NCBI GenBank assembly: GCA_949825065.1 | Contig: OX463842.1 | Span: 34,526,480 to 34,590,479 of the forward strand | DNA from: Odontocerum albicorne | Lineage: Eukaryota; Arthropoda; Insecta; Trichoptera; Odontoceridae | Length of the DNA: 64,000 bases | Direction of reading: 5' to 3' | Part shown: positions 1 to 12,550 of the stretch, piece after piece | Position numbering within the stretch: the stretch's first letter is position 1 | Layout of the letters: each line of letters starts with the position of its first letter | The notes under the pieces: model-generated | Database searches by the model: none | Told to the model about the DNA's origin: nothing | The model's input: the letters and a program-made list of their open reading frames with translations, nothing else | Made by a program: the position numbers and the translations under genes

Positions 1-155
1 AATTGACATGTACAAACTCATACCAGAATTATTTTTTTTTCAACATGTTTTCGTGCTTTTCGTTCCGACCCTCTAATTTTGCGAAATTTTAATATTTTAT
101 GTCAATTTTTTTCCGTTTGATTGCATTTTGATTACAAAAAAACACGTTATTCTTA

Positions 156-166
156 CGAAAAGCGAA
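156..166 (+). repeat. Deletion junction inside a monomer (~72 bp missing)
   Basis: TCTTACGAAAA is joined directly to GCGAAAAAAACTTCC. The usual intervening segment (TTTTATGATTATAAATAAAT through GATATATAAA) is absent, a loss of about 72 bp. Both sides carry CGAAAA, so the break is consistent with microhomology or slippage. The same junction recurs at 5,939-5,950, exactly one 5.78-kb HOR period later, so it predates that duplication. Confidence 0.8.
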
Positions 167-211
167 AAAAACTTCCAAAATTTGAACGAACTTTTTTGTT
201 ATTAATATACC

Positions 212-538
212 GAAATTTCACACTTTTCACCCGAAAAAATTCCATTGATGACCAAGATAGAAATTAACATGTACAAAATCATGCCAGAATTATTATTTCT
301 TCTACATGTTTTCGTGCTTTTCGTCCCAGCCCTCATAATTTGCGAAATCTCAATATTTTAGGTAAATTTTTTTCCATTCGATTGCATTTTAAATACAAAA
401 AACTCGTTTTTTTTTCGAAAATTTTAGGATTATAAATAAGTCATGTCAAATGTGCGATTTAAAGGCATTCGCGTTCATTATGATATAAAACGAAAAAACT
501 TCCAAAATTTGAACGAATTTTTTTGTTATTAATATACT
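212..538 (+). repeat. Representative standard monomer (327 bp)
   Basis: One complete satellite unit, measured from the G of CGAAATTTCAC to the same point in the next copy. Over the enclosing 211-540 interval I counted 54 C, 39 G and 13 CpG by hand, so 28% G+C. Other full units measured the same way are 317, 318 and 324 bp; the 317-bp one at 1,162-1,478 lacks part of the CGAAAAAACTTCC block. The unit contains in-frame stops in every frame long enough to matter and shows no coding signature. Confidence 0.9.
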
Positions 539-787
539 GAAATTTCACACTTTTCACCCGTAAAAATGCCATTGACGACCAAGTTAACCATAAACATGTA
601 CAAAATCATGCCAGAATTATTATTTGTTCTACATGTTTTCGTGCTTTTCGTTCCAACCCTCTATTTTTACGAAATCTCAATATTCAACATCAATTTTTTC
701 GGTTTGATTGCATTTTTAATACAAAAAACATGTTTTTCTTACGATAATGTAAGGATTATAAATAAATCATGTCAAATGTGCGAAAAA

Positions 788-1188
788 ATGCCATTGACGA
801 CCAACTTAACAATTACCATGTACAAAATCATGCCAGAATTCTAATTTGTTCTACATGTTTTCGTGCTTTTCGTCCCAGCCCTCAAATTTTGCGAAATCTC
901 AATATTTTACGCCAATTTTTCTCCGTTTGATTGCATTTTGAATACAAGAAACTCGTTTTTCTCACGAAAATTTTAGGATTATAAAAAATCAATTTTTTCC
1001 AGTTTGATTGATTTGGACTAAAAATAACATGTTTTTCTTACGAAAATGTTTGGATTGTCAATGAACAATGACAAATACGGGATTTAACCGCATTCGCGTT
1101 ATTTATGATATAAAGCGAAAAAACCTCCAAAATTTGACTGAACCTTTGTTAGTAATTTACCGAAATTTCACACTTTTCACCCGAAAAA
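788..1188 (+). repeat. Representative long monomer (401 bp) with internal 77-bp duplication
   Basis: Between successive ATGCCATT motifs the spacing is 401 bp instead of about 325. The AATTTTT..CC.GTTTGATT segment occurs twice, starting near 914 and 991, 77 bp apart. The first copy reads TTGCATTTTGAATACAAG and the second TTGATTTGGACTAAAAATAA. The second is the diverged copy typical of the GACTGAACC monomer type. This long form recurs throughout the array wherever TTTTTTCCAGTTTGATT and TTGGACT follow a GAAAATTTTAGGATTATAA block. Confidence 0.85.
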
Positions 1189-2147
1189 ATGCCATTAACG
1201 ACCAAGTTAACAATTAACACGTACAAAATCATGTCAGAATTCATATTTGTTCTACATGTTTTCGTGCTTTTCGTCACAGCCCTCATATTTTGCGAAATCT
1301 CAATATTTTAGGTCAATTTTTTTCCATTCGATTGCATTTTGAATACAAAAAACACGTTTTTCTTTCGAAAATTTTAGGATTATAAATAAATCATGTCAAA
1401 TGTGCGATTTAAATGTATTCGCGTTCATTATGATATATAACGAAAAATTTGAACGAACTTTTTTGTTATTAATATATGGAAATTTCACACTTTTCACCCG
1501 AAAAAATGCCATTGACGTCCAAGTTAACAATGTATAAAATCATGCCAGAATTATTATTTGTTCTACATGTTTTCGTGCTTTTCATCCCAGCCCTCAAATT
1601 TTGCGGAAATCTCAATATTTTACGCCAATTTTTTCCGTTTGATTGCATATTGAATACAAAAAACACGTTATTCTTACGAAAATTTTATGATTATAAATAA
1701 ATTATGTCAAATGTGCGATCTAAAGGCATTCATATTCATTATGATATATAAAGCGAAAAAAACTTCCAAAATTTGAACGAACTTTTTAATTATTAATATA
1801 CGGAAATTTCACACTTTTCACCCAAAAAAATTCCATTGACGACCAAGTTAACAATGAACATGAACAAAATCATGCCAGAATTTTATTTGTTCTACATGTT
1901 TTCGTGATTTTGGTCGCAGCCATCTAATTTTGCGAAATCTCAATATTTTACGTCAATTTTTTTCCGTTTGATTGATTTGGACTGAAAAAAAAACCGTTTT
2001 TCTAACGAAAATGTTTGGATTGTCAATGAACAAATACGCGATTTAAACGCATTCGCGTAACTTATGATATAAAGCGAAAACACCTCCAAAATTTGACTGA
2101 ACCTTTGTTAGTAATACACCGAAATTTCACACTTTTTACCCGAAAAA

Positions 2148-2175
2148 GACAGAAGACAGAAATCGGACTGAACAG
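2148..2175 (+). other. Non-satellite filler at a deletion junction (HOR copy 1)
   Basis: After TTTTTACCCGAAAAA the sequence reads GACAGAAGACAGAAATCGG and then ACTGAACAG before the satellite resumes at AAATCTCAATATTTT. Roughly 160 bp of the normal monomer (GCCATTGACGACC through TTTTGCG) is missing. The insert has an internal GACAGAA doublet and short matches to the monomer (ACTGAAC, CAGAA), as seen in templated end-joining. An exact copy lies one HOR period away at 7,932-7,959. Confidence 0.8.
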
Positions 2176-4330
2176 AAATCTCAATATTTTACGCCAATTT
2201 TTTCCGTTTGATTGCATTTTGAATACAAAAAACACGTTATTCTTACGAAAATTTTATGATTATAAATAAATGATGTCAAATGTGCGATCTAAAGGCATTC
2301 ATATTCATTATGATATATAAAGCGAAAAAACCTTCCAAAATTTGAACTAACTTTTTTATTATTAATATACGGAAATTTCACACTTTTCACCCGAAAAAAT
2401 TCCATTGACGACCAAGTTAACAATGAACATGTACAAAATCATGCCAGAATTTTATTTGTTTTACATGTTTTCGTGATTTTGGTCGCAGCCATCTTATTTT
2501 GCGAAATCTCAATATTTTACGTCAATTTTTTTCCGTTTGATTGATTTGGACGGAAAAAAAACCGTTTTCCTTACGAAAATGTTTGGATTGTCAATGAACA
2601 ATGACAAAAACGCGATTTAAACGCATTCGCGTAACTTATGATATAAAGCGAAAAAACCTCCAAAATTTGACTGAACCTTTGTTAGTAATAAACCGAAATT
2701 TCACACTTTTTACCCGAAAAAACTGCCATTGACGACCAAGATTGCAATTAACATGTACAAAATCATGCCAGAATTTTTATTCGTTCTACATTATTTTCGT
2801 GCTTTTCGTTCCAACCTTCTAATTTATCGTAATCTCAATATTTTACGTCAATTTTTTCCAGTTGAATTGACTTGGACTAAAAAAAAACACAATTTTCTCA
2901 CGAAAATGTTTGGATAGTTAATGAACAAATGACAAATACGCGATTTAAATGCATTCGCGTTATTTAAGATATAAATTGAAAAAACTTCCAAAATTTGACT
3001 GAACCTTTATTAGAAATACACCGAAATTTCACACTTTTTACCCAAAAAACTGCCATTGACGACCAGGATAGCAATAAACATGTGCAAATTTATATAAAAC
3101 GAAAAAGCTTCCAAAATTTGAACGAACTTTTTTGTTATAAATATACCGAAATTTCAAACTTTTCACCCGAAAAAATGCCATTACGACCAAGTTAACAATT
3201 AACATGCACAAAATCATGCCAGAATTATTATTAGGTTCTACATGCTTTCGCGCTTTTCGTCCCAGCCCTCAAATTTTGTAGTGTAATACACCGAAATTTC
3301 ACACTTTTTACCCAAAAAAAACAGCCATTGACGACCAAGATTGCAATTAACAGGTACAAAATCATGCCAGAATTTTTATTTCTTCTACATGTTTTCGTGC
3401 TTTTTGTTCCAACCTTCTAATTTTGCGAAATCTCAATATTTTACGTCAATTTTTTTCCGTTTGCTTGCATTTTGAATACAAGAAACTCGTTTTTGTCACG
3501 AAAATTTTAGGATTATAAAAAACCAATTTTTTCCAGTTTGATTGATTTGGACTAAAAATAACATGTTTTTCTTACGAAAATGTTTGGATTGTCAATTAAC
3601 AATGACAAATACGGGATTTAACCGCATTCGCGTTATTTATGATATAAAGCGAAAAAACCTCCAAAATTTGACTGAACCTTTGTTAGTAATTTACCGAAAT
3701 TTCACACTTTTTACCCGAAAAAATGACATTAACGACTAAGTTAACAATTAACACGTACTAAATCATGCCAGAATTATTATTTGTTCTCCATGTTTTCGTG
3801 CTTTTTGTCCCAGCCCTCATATTTTGCGAAATCTCAATATTTTACGTCAATTTTTTTCCGTTTGATTGCATTTTGAATACAAAAAACACGTTATTCTTAC
3901 GAAAATTTTATGATTATAAATAAATTATGTCAAATGTGCGATATAAAGGCATTCATATTCATTATGATATATAAAGCGAAAAAACCTTCCAAAATTTGAA
4001 CAAACTTTTTTGTTATTAATATACCGAAATTTCACACTTTTCACCCGAAAAAATTCCATTGACGACCAAGATAGAAATTGACATGTATAAAATCATGCCA
4101 GAATCATTATTTGTTCTACATGTTTTCGTACTTTTCGTTCCAACCCTCTATTTTTACGAAATCTCAATATTTTACATAAAGTTTTTCCGTTTGATTGCAT
4201 TTTTAATACAAAAAACCTGTTTTTCTAACAAAAATGTAAGGATTATAAATAAATCATGTCAAATGTGCGAAAAAATGCCATTGACGACCAACTTAACAAT
4301 TACCACGTACAAAATCATGCCAGAATTCTT

Positions 4331-5784
4331 ATTTGTTCTACATGTTTTCGAGCTTTTCGTCCCAGCCCTCAAATTTTGTGAAATCTCAATATTTTACGCC
4401 AATTTTTCTCCGTTTGATTGCATTTTGAATACAAAAAACCCTCTAATTTTGCGAAATCTCACATTTTGATTGCATTTTGAATATTAAAAACACGTTATTC
4501 TTACGAAAATTTTATGATTATAAATAAATTATATCAAATGTGCGATCTAAAGGCATTTATACACATATTCATAAAGCGAAAAAACTTCTAAAATTGGAAC
4601 AAACTTTTTTGTTATTAATATACGGAAATTTCACACTTTTCACCCGAAAAAATTCCTTTGACGACCAAGATAGAAATTAACATGTACAAAATAATGCCAG
4701 AATTATTATTTGTTCAACATGTTTTTGTGCTTTTCGTTCCAACCCTCTAATTTTGAGAAATCTCAATATTTTACGTAAATTTTTTCCGTTTGAGTGCATT
4801 TTGAATACAAAAAACACGTTTTTCTTACGAAAATGTTAAGATTATAAAGAAATAATTTGATTGCATTTTTAAATAAAAAACACGTTTTTCTTACGAAAAT
4901 TTTATGATTATAAATAAATTATGTCAAATGTGCGTTCTAAAGGCATTCATATTCATATTCATAAAGCGAAAAAACTTCTAAAATTGGAACAAACTTTTTT
5001 GTTATTAATATACGGAAATTTCACACTTTTCACCCGAAAAAATTCCATTGACGACCAAGCTAACTATTAACATGTACAAAATCATGCCAGAATTTTTATT
5101 TGTTCTACATGTTTTCGTGATTTTTGTCGCAGCCATCTTATTTTGCGAAATCTCAATATTTTACGTCAATTTTTCTCCGTTTTTGATTTATACTAAAAAA
5201 AAAACGTTTTTCTGACGAAAATGTTTGGATTGTCAATGAACAATGACAAATACGCGATTTAAACGCATTCGCGTTATTAAAGATACAAAGCGAAAATACC
5301 TCCAAAATTTGACTGAACCTTTGTTAGTAATACACCGAAATTTCACACTTTTTACCCAAAAAAACTGCCATTGACGACCAAGATTGCAATTAACATGTAC
5401 AAAATCATTCCAGAATTTTTATTTCTTCTACACGTTTTCGTGCTTTACGTTCCAACCTTCTAATTTTGTGAAATCTCAATATTTTACGTCAATTTTTTTC
5501 CGTTTGATTGCATTTTGAATACAAGAAACTCGTTTTTCTCACGAAAATTTTAGGATAATAATAAATCTAGTTTTTCCAGTTTGATTTGGACTAAAAATAA
5601 CATGGTTTTCTTACGGCAATGTTTGGATTGTCAATGAACAATGACAAATACAGGATTTAACCGCATTCGCGTTTTTTATGACATAAAGCGAAAAAACCTC
5701 CAAAATTTGACTGAACATTTTTTAGTAATTTACTGAAATTTCACACTTTTTACCCCAAAAACTGCCACTGACGACCAATATAGC
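4331..5784 (+). repeat. HOR spacer block, satellite monomers unlike copy 2
   Basis: This completes the first 5.78-kb period. It contains a collapsed unit (near 4,430 ACAAAAAACCCTCTAATTTTG) and a compact duplicated segment (near 4,850-4,870, AATAATTTGATTGC). The part from about 4,430 to 5,080 matches 18,505-19,200 at an offset of 14,098 bp. From about 5,100 onward it matches 16,150-17,000 at an offset of 11,056 bp. No gene is visible. Confidence 0.85.
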
Positions 5785-8700
5785 AATTGACATGTACAAA
5801 CTCATACCAGAATTATTTTTTTTTCAACATGTTTTCGTGCTTTTCGTTCCGACCCTCTAATTTTGCGAAATTTTAATATTTTATGTCAATTTTTTTCCGT
5901 TTGATTGCATTTTGATTACAAAAAACACGTTATTCTTACGAAAAGCGAAAAAAACTTCCAAAATTTGAACGAACTTTTTTGTTATTAATATACCGAAATT
6001 TCACACTTTTCACCCGAAAAAATTCCATTGATGACCAAGATAGAAATTAACATGTACAAAATCATGCCAGAATTATTATTTGTTCTACATGTTTTCGTGC
6101 TTTTCGTCCCAGCCCTCATATTTTGCGAAATCTCAATATTTTAGGTAAATTTTTTTTCCATTCGATTGCATTTTAAATACAAAAAACTCGTTTTTCTTTC
6201 GAAAATTTTAGGATTATAAATATGTCATGTCAAATGTGCGATTTAAAGGCATTCGCGTTCATAATGATATAAAACGAAAAAACTTCCAAAATTTGAACGA
6301 ATTTTTTTGTTATTAATATACTGAAATTTCACACTTTTCACCCGTAAAAATGCCATTGACGACCAAGTTAACCATAAACATGTACAAAATCATGCCAGAA
6401 TTATTATTTGTTCTACATGTTTTCGTGCTTTTCGTTCCAACCCTCTATTTTTACGAAATCTCAATATTCAACATCAATTTTTTCGGTTTGATTGCATTTT
6501 TAATACAAAAAACATGTTTTTCTTACGATAATGTAAGGATTATAAATAAATCATGTCAAATGTGCGAAAAAATGCCATTGACGACCAACTTAACAATTAC
6601 CATGTACAAAATCATGCCAGAATTCTAATTTGTTCTACATGTTTTCGTGCTTTTCGTCCCAGCCCTCAAATTTTGTGAAATCTCAATATTTTACGCCAAT
6701 TTTTCTCCGTTTGATTGCATTTTGAATACAAGAAACTCGTTTTTCTCACGAAAATTTTAGGATTATAAAAAATCAATTTTTTCCAGTTTGACTGATTTGG
6801 ACTAAAAATAACATGTTTTTCTTACGAAAATGTTTGGATTGTCAATGAACAATGACAAATACGGGATTTAACCGCATTCGCGTTATTTATGATATAAAGC
6901 GAAAAAACCTCCAAAATTTGACTGAACCTTTGTTAGTAATTTACCGAAATTTCACACTTTTCACCCGAAAAAATGCCATTAACGACCAAGTTAACAATTA
7001 ACACGTACAAAATCATGTCAGAATTCATATTTGTTCTACATGTTTTCGTGCTTTTCGTCACAGCCCTCATATTTTGCGAAATCTCAATATTTTAGGTCAA
7101 TTTTTTTCCATTCGATTGCATTTTGAATACAAAAAACACGTTTTTCTTTCGAAAATTTTAGGATTATAAATAAATCATGTCAAATGTGCGATTTAAAGGT
7201 ATTCGCGTTCATTATGATATATAACGAAAAATTTGAACGAACTTTTTTGTTATTAATATATGGAAATTTCACACTTTTCACCCGAAAAAATGCCATTGAC
7301 GTCCAAGTTAACAATGTATAAAATCATGCCAGAATTATTATTTGTTCTACATGTTTTCGTGCTTTTCATCCCAGCCCTCAAATTTTGCGGAAATCTCAAT
7401 ATTTTACGCCAATTTTTTCCGTTTGATTGCATATTGAATACAAAAAACACGTTATTCTTACGAAAATTTTATGATTATAAATAAATTATGTCAAATGTGC
7501 GATCTAAAGGCATTCATATTCATTATGATATATAAAGCGAAAAAAACTTCCAAAATTTGAACGAACTTTTTATTTATTAATATACGGAAATTTCACACTT
7601 TTCACCCAAAAAAATTCCATTGACGACCAAGTTAACAATGAACATGAACAAAATCATGCCAGAATTTTATTTGTTCTACATGTTTTCGTGATTTTGGTCG
7701 CAGCCATCTAATTTTGCGAAATCTCAATATTTTACGTCAATTTTTTTCCGTTTGATTGATTTGGACTGAAAAAAAAACCGTTTTTCTAACGAAAATGTTT
7801 GGATTGTCAATGAAAGAATACGCGATTTAAACGCATTCGCGTAACTTATTATATAAAGCGAAAACACCTCCAAAATTTGACTGAACCTTTGTTAGTAATA
7901 CACCGAAATTTCATACTTTTTACCCGAAAAAGACAGAAGACAGAAATCGGACTGAACAGAAATCTCAATATTTTACGCCAATTTTTTCCGTTTGATTGCA
8001 TTTTGAATACAAAAAACACGTTATTCTTACGAAAATTTTATGATTATAAATAAATGATGTCAAATGTGCGATCTAAAGGCATTCATATTCATTATGATAT
8101 ATAAAGCGAAAAAACCTTCCAAAATTTGAACTAACTTTTTTATTATTAATATACGGAAATTTCACACTTTTCACCCGAAAAAATTCCATTGACGACCAAG
8201 TTAACAATGAACATGTACAAAATCATGCCAGAATTTTATTTGTTTTACATGTTTTCGTGATTTTGGTCGCAGCCATCTTATTTTGCAAAATCTCAATATT
8301 TTACGTCAATTTTTTTCCGTTTGATTGATTTGGACGGAAAAAAAACCGTTTTCCTTACGAAAATGTTTGGATTGTCAATGAACAATGACAAATACGCGAT
8401 TTAAACGCATTCGCGTAACTTATGATATAAAGCGAAAAAACCTCCAAAATTTGACTGAACCTTTGTTAGTAATACACCGAAATTTCACACTTTTTACCCG
8501 AAAAAACTGCCATTGACGACCAAGATTGCAATTAACATGTACAAAATCATGCCAGAATTTTTATTCGTTCTACATTATTTTCGTGCTTTTCGTTCCAACC
8601 TTCTAATTTATCGTAATCTCAATATTTTACGTCAATTTTTTCCAGTTGAATTGACTTGGACTAAAAAAAACACAATTTTCTCACGAAAATGTTTGGATAG

Positions 8701-10112
8701 TTAATGAACAAATGACAAATACGCGATTTAAATGCATTCGCGTTATTTAAGATATAAATTGAAAAAACTTCCAAAATTTGACTGAACCTTTATTAGAAAT
8801 ACACCGAAATTTCACACTTTTTACCCAAAAAACTGCCATTGACGACCAGGATAGCAATAAACATGTGCAAATTTATATAAAACGAAAAAGCTTCCAAAAT
8901 TTGAACGAAATTTTTTGTTATTAATATACCGAAATTTCAAACTTTTCACCCGAAAAAATGCCATTACGACCAAGTTAACAATTAACATGCACAAAATCAT
9001 GCCAGAATTATTATTAGGTTCTACATGCTTTCGCGCTTTTCGTCCCAGCCCTCAAATTTTGTAGTGTAATACACCGAAATTTCACACTTTTTACCCAAAA
9101 ATACAGCCATTGACGACCAAGATTGCAATTAACAGGTACAAAATCATGCCAGAATTTTTATTTCGTCTACATGTTTTCGTGCTTTTTGTTCCAACCTTCT
9201 AATTTTGCGAAATCTCAATATTTTACGTCAATTTTTTTCCGTTTGCTTGCATTTTGAATACAAGAAACTCGTTTTTGTCACGAAAATTTTAGGATTATAA
9301 TAAATCAATTTTTTCCAGTTTGATTGATTTGGACTAAAAATAACATGTTTTTCTTACGAAAATGTTTGGATTGTCAATTAACAATGACAAATACGGGATT
9401 TAACCGCATTCGCGTTATTTATGATATAAAGCGAAAAAACCTCCAAAATTTGACTGAACCTTTGTTAGTAATTTACCGAAATTTCACACTTTTTACCCGA
9501 AAAAATGACATTAACGACTAAGTTAACAATTAACACGTACTAAATCATGCCAGAATTATTATTTGTTCTCCATGTTTTCGTGCTTTTTGTCCCAGCCCTC
9601 ATATTTTGCGAAATCTCAATATTTTACGTCAATTTTTTTCCGTTTGATTGCATTTTGAATACAAAAAACACGTTATTCTTACGAAAATTTTATGATTATA
9701 AATAAATTATGTCAAATGTGCGATATAAAGGCATTCATATTCATTATGATATATAAAGCGAAAAAACCTTCCAAAATTTGAACAAACTTTTTTGTTATTA
9801 ATATACCGAAATTTCACACTTTTCACCCGAAAAAATTCCATTGACGACCAAGATAGAAATTGACATGTATAAAATCATGCCAGAATCATTATTTGTTCTA
9901 CATGTTTTCGTACTTTTCGTTCCAACCCTCTATTTTTACGAAATCTCAATATTTTACATAAATTTTTTCCGTTTGATTGCATTTTTAATACAAAAAACCT
10001 GTTTTTCTAACAAAAATGTAAGGATTATAAATAAATCATGTCAAATGTGCGAAAAAATGCCATTGACGACCAACTTAACAATTACCACGTACAAAATCAT
10101 GCCAGAATTTTT
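5785..10112 (+). repeat. 5.78-kb higher-order repeat, copy 2
   Basis: Near-identical to 1-4,330. Shared marks include the 72-bp deletion junction (5,939), the same short monomer (junction near 6,565), the same filler DNA (7,932-7,959) and the same TTATTAGGTTCTACATGC variant (near 9,011; copy 1 near 3,230). Differences are scattered single bases and small indels. It consists only of satellite monomers. Confidence 0.92.
7932..7959 (+). other. Non-satellite filler at a deletion junction (HOR copy 2)
   Basis: Same insert as at 2,148-2,175, 5,784 bp downstream, beginning GACAGAAGACAGAAATCGG. Its presence in both copies shows the end-joining event happened before the HOR was duplicated. Confidence 0.8.
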
Positions 10113-10810
10113 ATTTGTTCTACATCATTTCGTGCTTTTCGTCCCAGCCCTCAAATTTTGCGAAATCTCAATATTTTACGTCAATTTTTTCCGTTTGATT
10201 GCATTTTGAATACAAAAAACACGTTTTTCTCACTAAAATTTTAGGATAATAATAAATCTAGTTTTTCCAGTTTGATTTGGACTAAAAATAACATGGTTTT
10301 CTTACGGCAATGTTTGGATTGTCAATGAACAATGACAAATACAGGATTTAACCGCATTCGCGTTTTTTATGACATAAAGCGAAAAAACCTCCAAAATTTG
10401 ACTGAACATTTTTTAGTAATTTACCGAAATTTCACACTTTTTACCCCAAAAACTGCCACTGACGACCAATATAGCAATTGACATGTACAAACTCATACCA
10501 GAATTATTTTTTTTTCAACATGTTTTCGTGCTTTTCGTTCCGACCCTCTAATTTTGCGAAATTTTAATATTTTATGTCAATTTTTTTCCGTTTGATTGCA
10601 TTTTGAATACAAAAAACACGTTATTCTTACGAAAATTTTATGATTATAACTAAATTATGTCAATTGTGCGATCTAAAGGCATTTATATTCATTATGATAT
10701 ATAAAGCGAAAAAACCTTCCAAAATTTGAACGAACTTTTTTGTTATTAATATACCGAAATTTCACACTTTTCACCCGAGAAAATGCCATTGACGACCAAG
10801 TTAACAATTA
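10113..10810 (+). repeat. Satellite block with deletion junction at 10,809
   Basis: Bases 10,246-10,600 match 5,570-5,930 and 16,611-16,970 (shared marks ATAATAATAAATCTAG and ACGGCAATGTTTGG). At 10,805-10,815 AACAATTAAC runs straight into CGTTTTTCTCACG. About 135 bp of the monomer, from ACATGTACAAAATC to AATACAAAAAAC, is missing. Satellite only. Confidence 0.85.
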
Positions 10811-12550
10811 ACGTTTTTCTCACGAAAATTTTAAGATTATAATAAATCTATTTTTTCCAGTTTGATTTGGACTAAAAATAACATGGTTTTCTTACGGAAA
10901 TGTTTGGATTGTCAATGAACAATGACCAATACAGGATTTAACCGCATTCGCGTTTTTTATGATATAAAGCGAAAAAACCTCCAAAATTTGACTGAACATT
11001 TTTTGGTAATTTACCGAAATTTCACACTTTTTACCCCAAAAACTGCCATTGACGACCACGATAATAATTGAGATGTACAAAATCATACCAGAATTATTTT
11101 TTGTTCTACATGTTTTCGTGCTTTTCGTTCCGACCCTCTAATATTGCGAAATTTTAATATTTTATGTCAATTTTTTTCCGTTTGATTGCATTTTGAATAC
11201 AACAAACACGTTATTCTTACGAAAATTTTATGATTATAAATAAATTATGTCAAATGTGCGATCTAAAGGCATTCATATTCATTATGATATATAAAGCGAA
11301 AAAACCTTCCGAAATTTGAACGAACTTTTTTGTTATTAATATACGGAAATTTCAAACTTTTCACTCGAAAAAATTCCATTGACGACCAAGTTAACAATTG
11401 ACATGTACAAAATCATGCCAGAATTTTATTTGTTCTTTCGTTATTTTTTTCGCATCCATCTAATTTTGCGAAATCTCAATATTTTTTGTCAATTTTTTTT
11501 CCATTCGAATGCATTTTGAATACAAAAAACACGTTTTTCTTTCGAAAATTTAAGGATTATAAATAAATCATGTCAAATGTGCGATTTAAAGGCATTCGCG
11601 TTCATTATGATATAAAACGAAAAAACTTCCAAAATTTGAACGAACTTTTCTGTTATTAATATATAGAAATTTCACACTTTTCACCCGAATAAATGCATTG
11701 ACGACCAAGCTTACTATTAAGATGTACAAAATCATGCCAGAATTTTTATTTGTGTTACATGTTTTCGTGCTTTTCGTCCCAGCCCTCATATTTTGCGAAA
11801 TCTCAATATTTTAGGTCAATTTTTTTTCCATTCGATTGCATTTTGATCACAAAAAACACGTTTTTCTTTCGAAAATTTTAGAGTTATAAATAAATCATGT
11901 CAAATGTGCGACTTAAAGGCATTCGCGTTCATTATGATATAAAACGAAAAAATTTCCAAAATTTGAACGAACTTTTTTGTTATTAATATACTGAAATTTC
12001 ACACTTTTCACCCGTAAAAATGCCATTGACGACCAAGTTAACAATAAACATGTACATAATCATGCCAGAATTATTATTTGTTCTACATGTTTTTGTGCTT
12101 TTCGTCCCAGCCCTCAAATTTTGTAGTTTAATACACCGAAATTTCACACTTTTTACCCAAAAAAACTGCCATTGACGACCAAGATTGCAATTAACAGGTA
12201 CAAAATCATGCCAGAATTTTTATTTCTTCTACATATTTTCGTGCTTTTTGTTCCAACCTTCTAATTTTGCGAAATCTCAATATTTTACGTCAATTTTCTT
12301 CCGTTTATATGCATTTTGAATACAAGAATCTCGTTTTTCTCACGAAAATTTTAGGATTATAAAAAATCAATTTTTTTCAGTTTGATTGATTTGGACTAAA
12401 AATAACATGGTTTTCTTACGAAAATGTTTGGATTGTCAATAAACAATGACAAATACGGGATTTAAACGCATTCGCGTTATTTATGATATAAAGCGAAAAA
12501 ACCTCCAAAATTTGACTGAACCTTTGTTAGTAATTTACCGAAATTTCACA
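10811..12550 (+). repeat. Satellite block shared with 19,693-21,765
   Basis: Matches the downstream block at an offset of 8,880-8,883 bp (shared marks AATGACCAATACAGG, CCCGAATAAATGCATTG, TTTTGATCACAAAAAAC). The downstream copy has one additional 328-bp monomer, so the offset becomes 9,208 after about 11,900. The block ends where 12,550 reads TTACCCCAAAAACTG and its partner reads TTCACCCGAAAATATG. Confidence 0.87.

Larger units (their letters stand above)
1..4330 (+). repeat. 5.78-kb higher-order repeat, copy 1 (left part, open at window edge)
   Basis: Base 1 corresponds to base 5,785, and the two stretches stay nearly identical at an offset of 5,784 bp, falling to 5,782 bp after a 2-base change in an A-run near 2,880. 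Several 65-92-codon open frames are identical in both copies. Identity is lost near 4,330, where this copy has CATGTTTTCGAGC and the other has CATCATTTCGTGC. The block includes short, long and standard monomers and the filler junction at 2,148. Confidence 0.92.

Noticed and set aside
340..365. Replication origin-like (yeast ARS consensus) motif near TATTTTACGTCAA
   Set aside because: It mismatches the consensus at two core positions, and AT-rich DNA gives many such near matches.
431..445. AATAAA polyadenylation-like signals in each monomer
   Set aside because: The GATTATAAATAAAT motif gives AATAAA in many monomers, but in 28% G+C DNA with no gene this is not evidence of transcription ends.
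2801..2820. CENP-B box-like match in TTTTCGTTCCAACC
   Set aside because: TTCG and the spaced A agree with TTCGNNNNANNCGGG, but the CGGG half is replaced by CCTC or CTTC, so the essential motif is incomplete.
5040..5760. Diverged retrotransposon or transposase remnant
   Set aside because: Every segment aligns to the satellite monomer, and no protein motif or terminal repeat is present.
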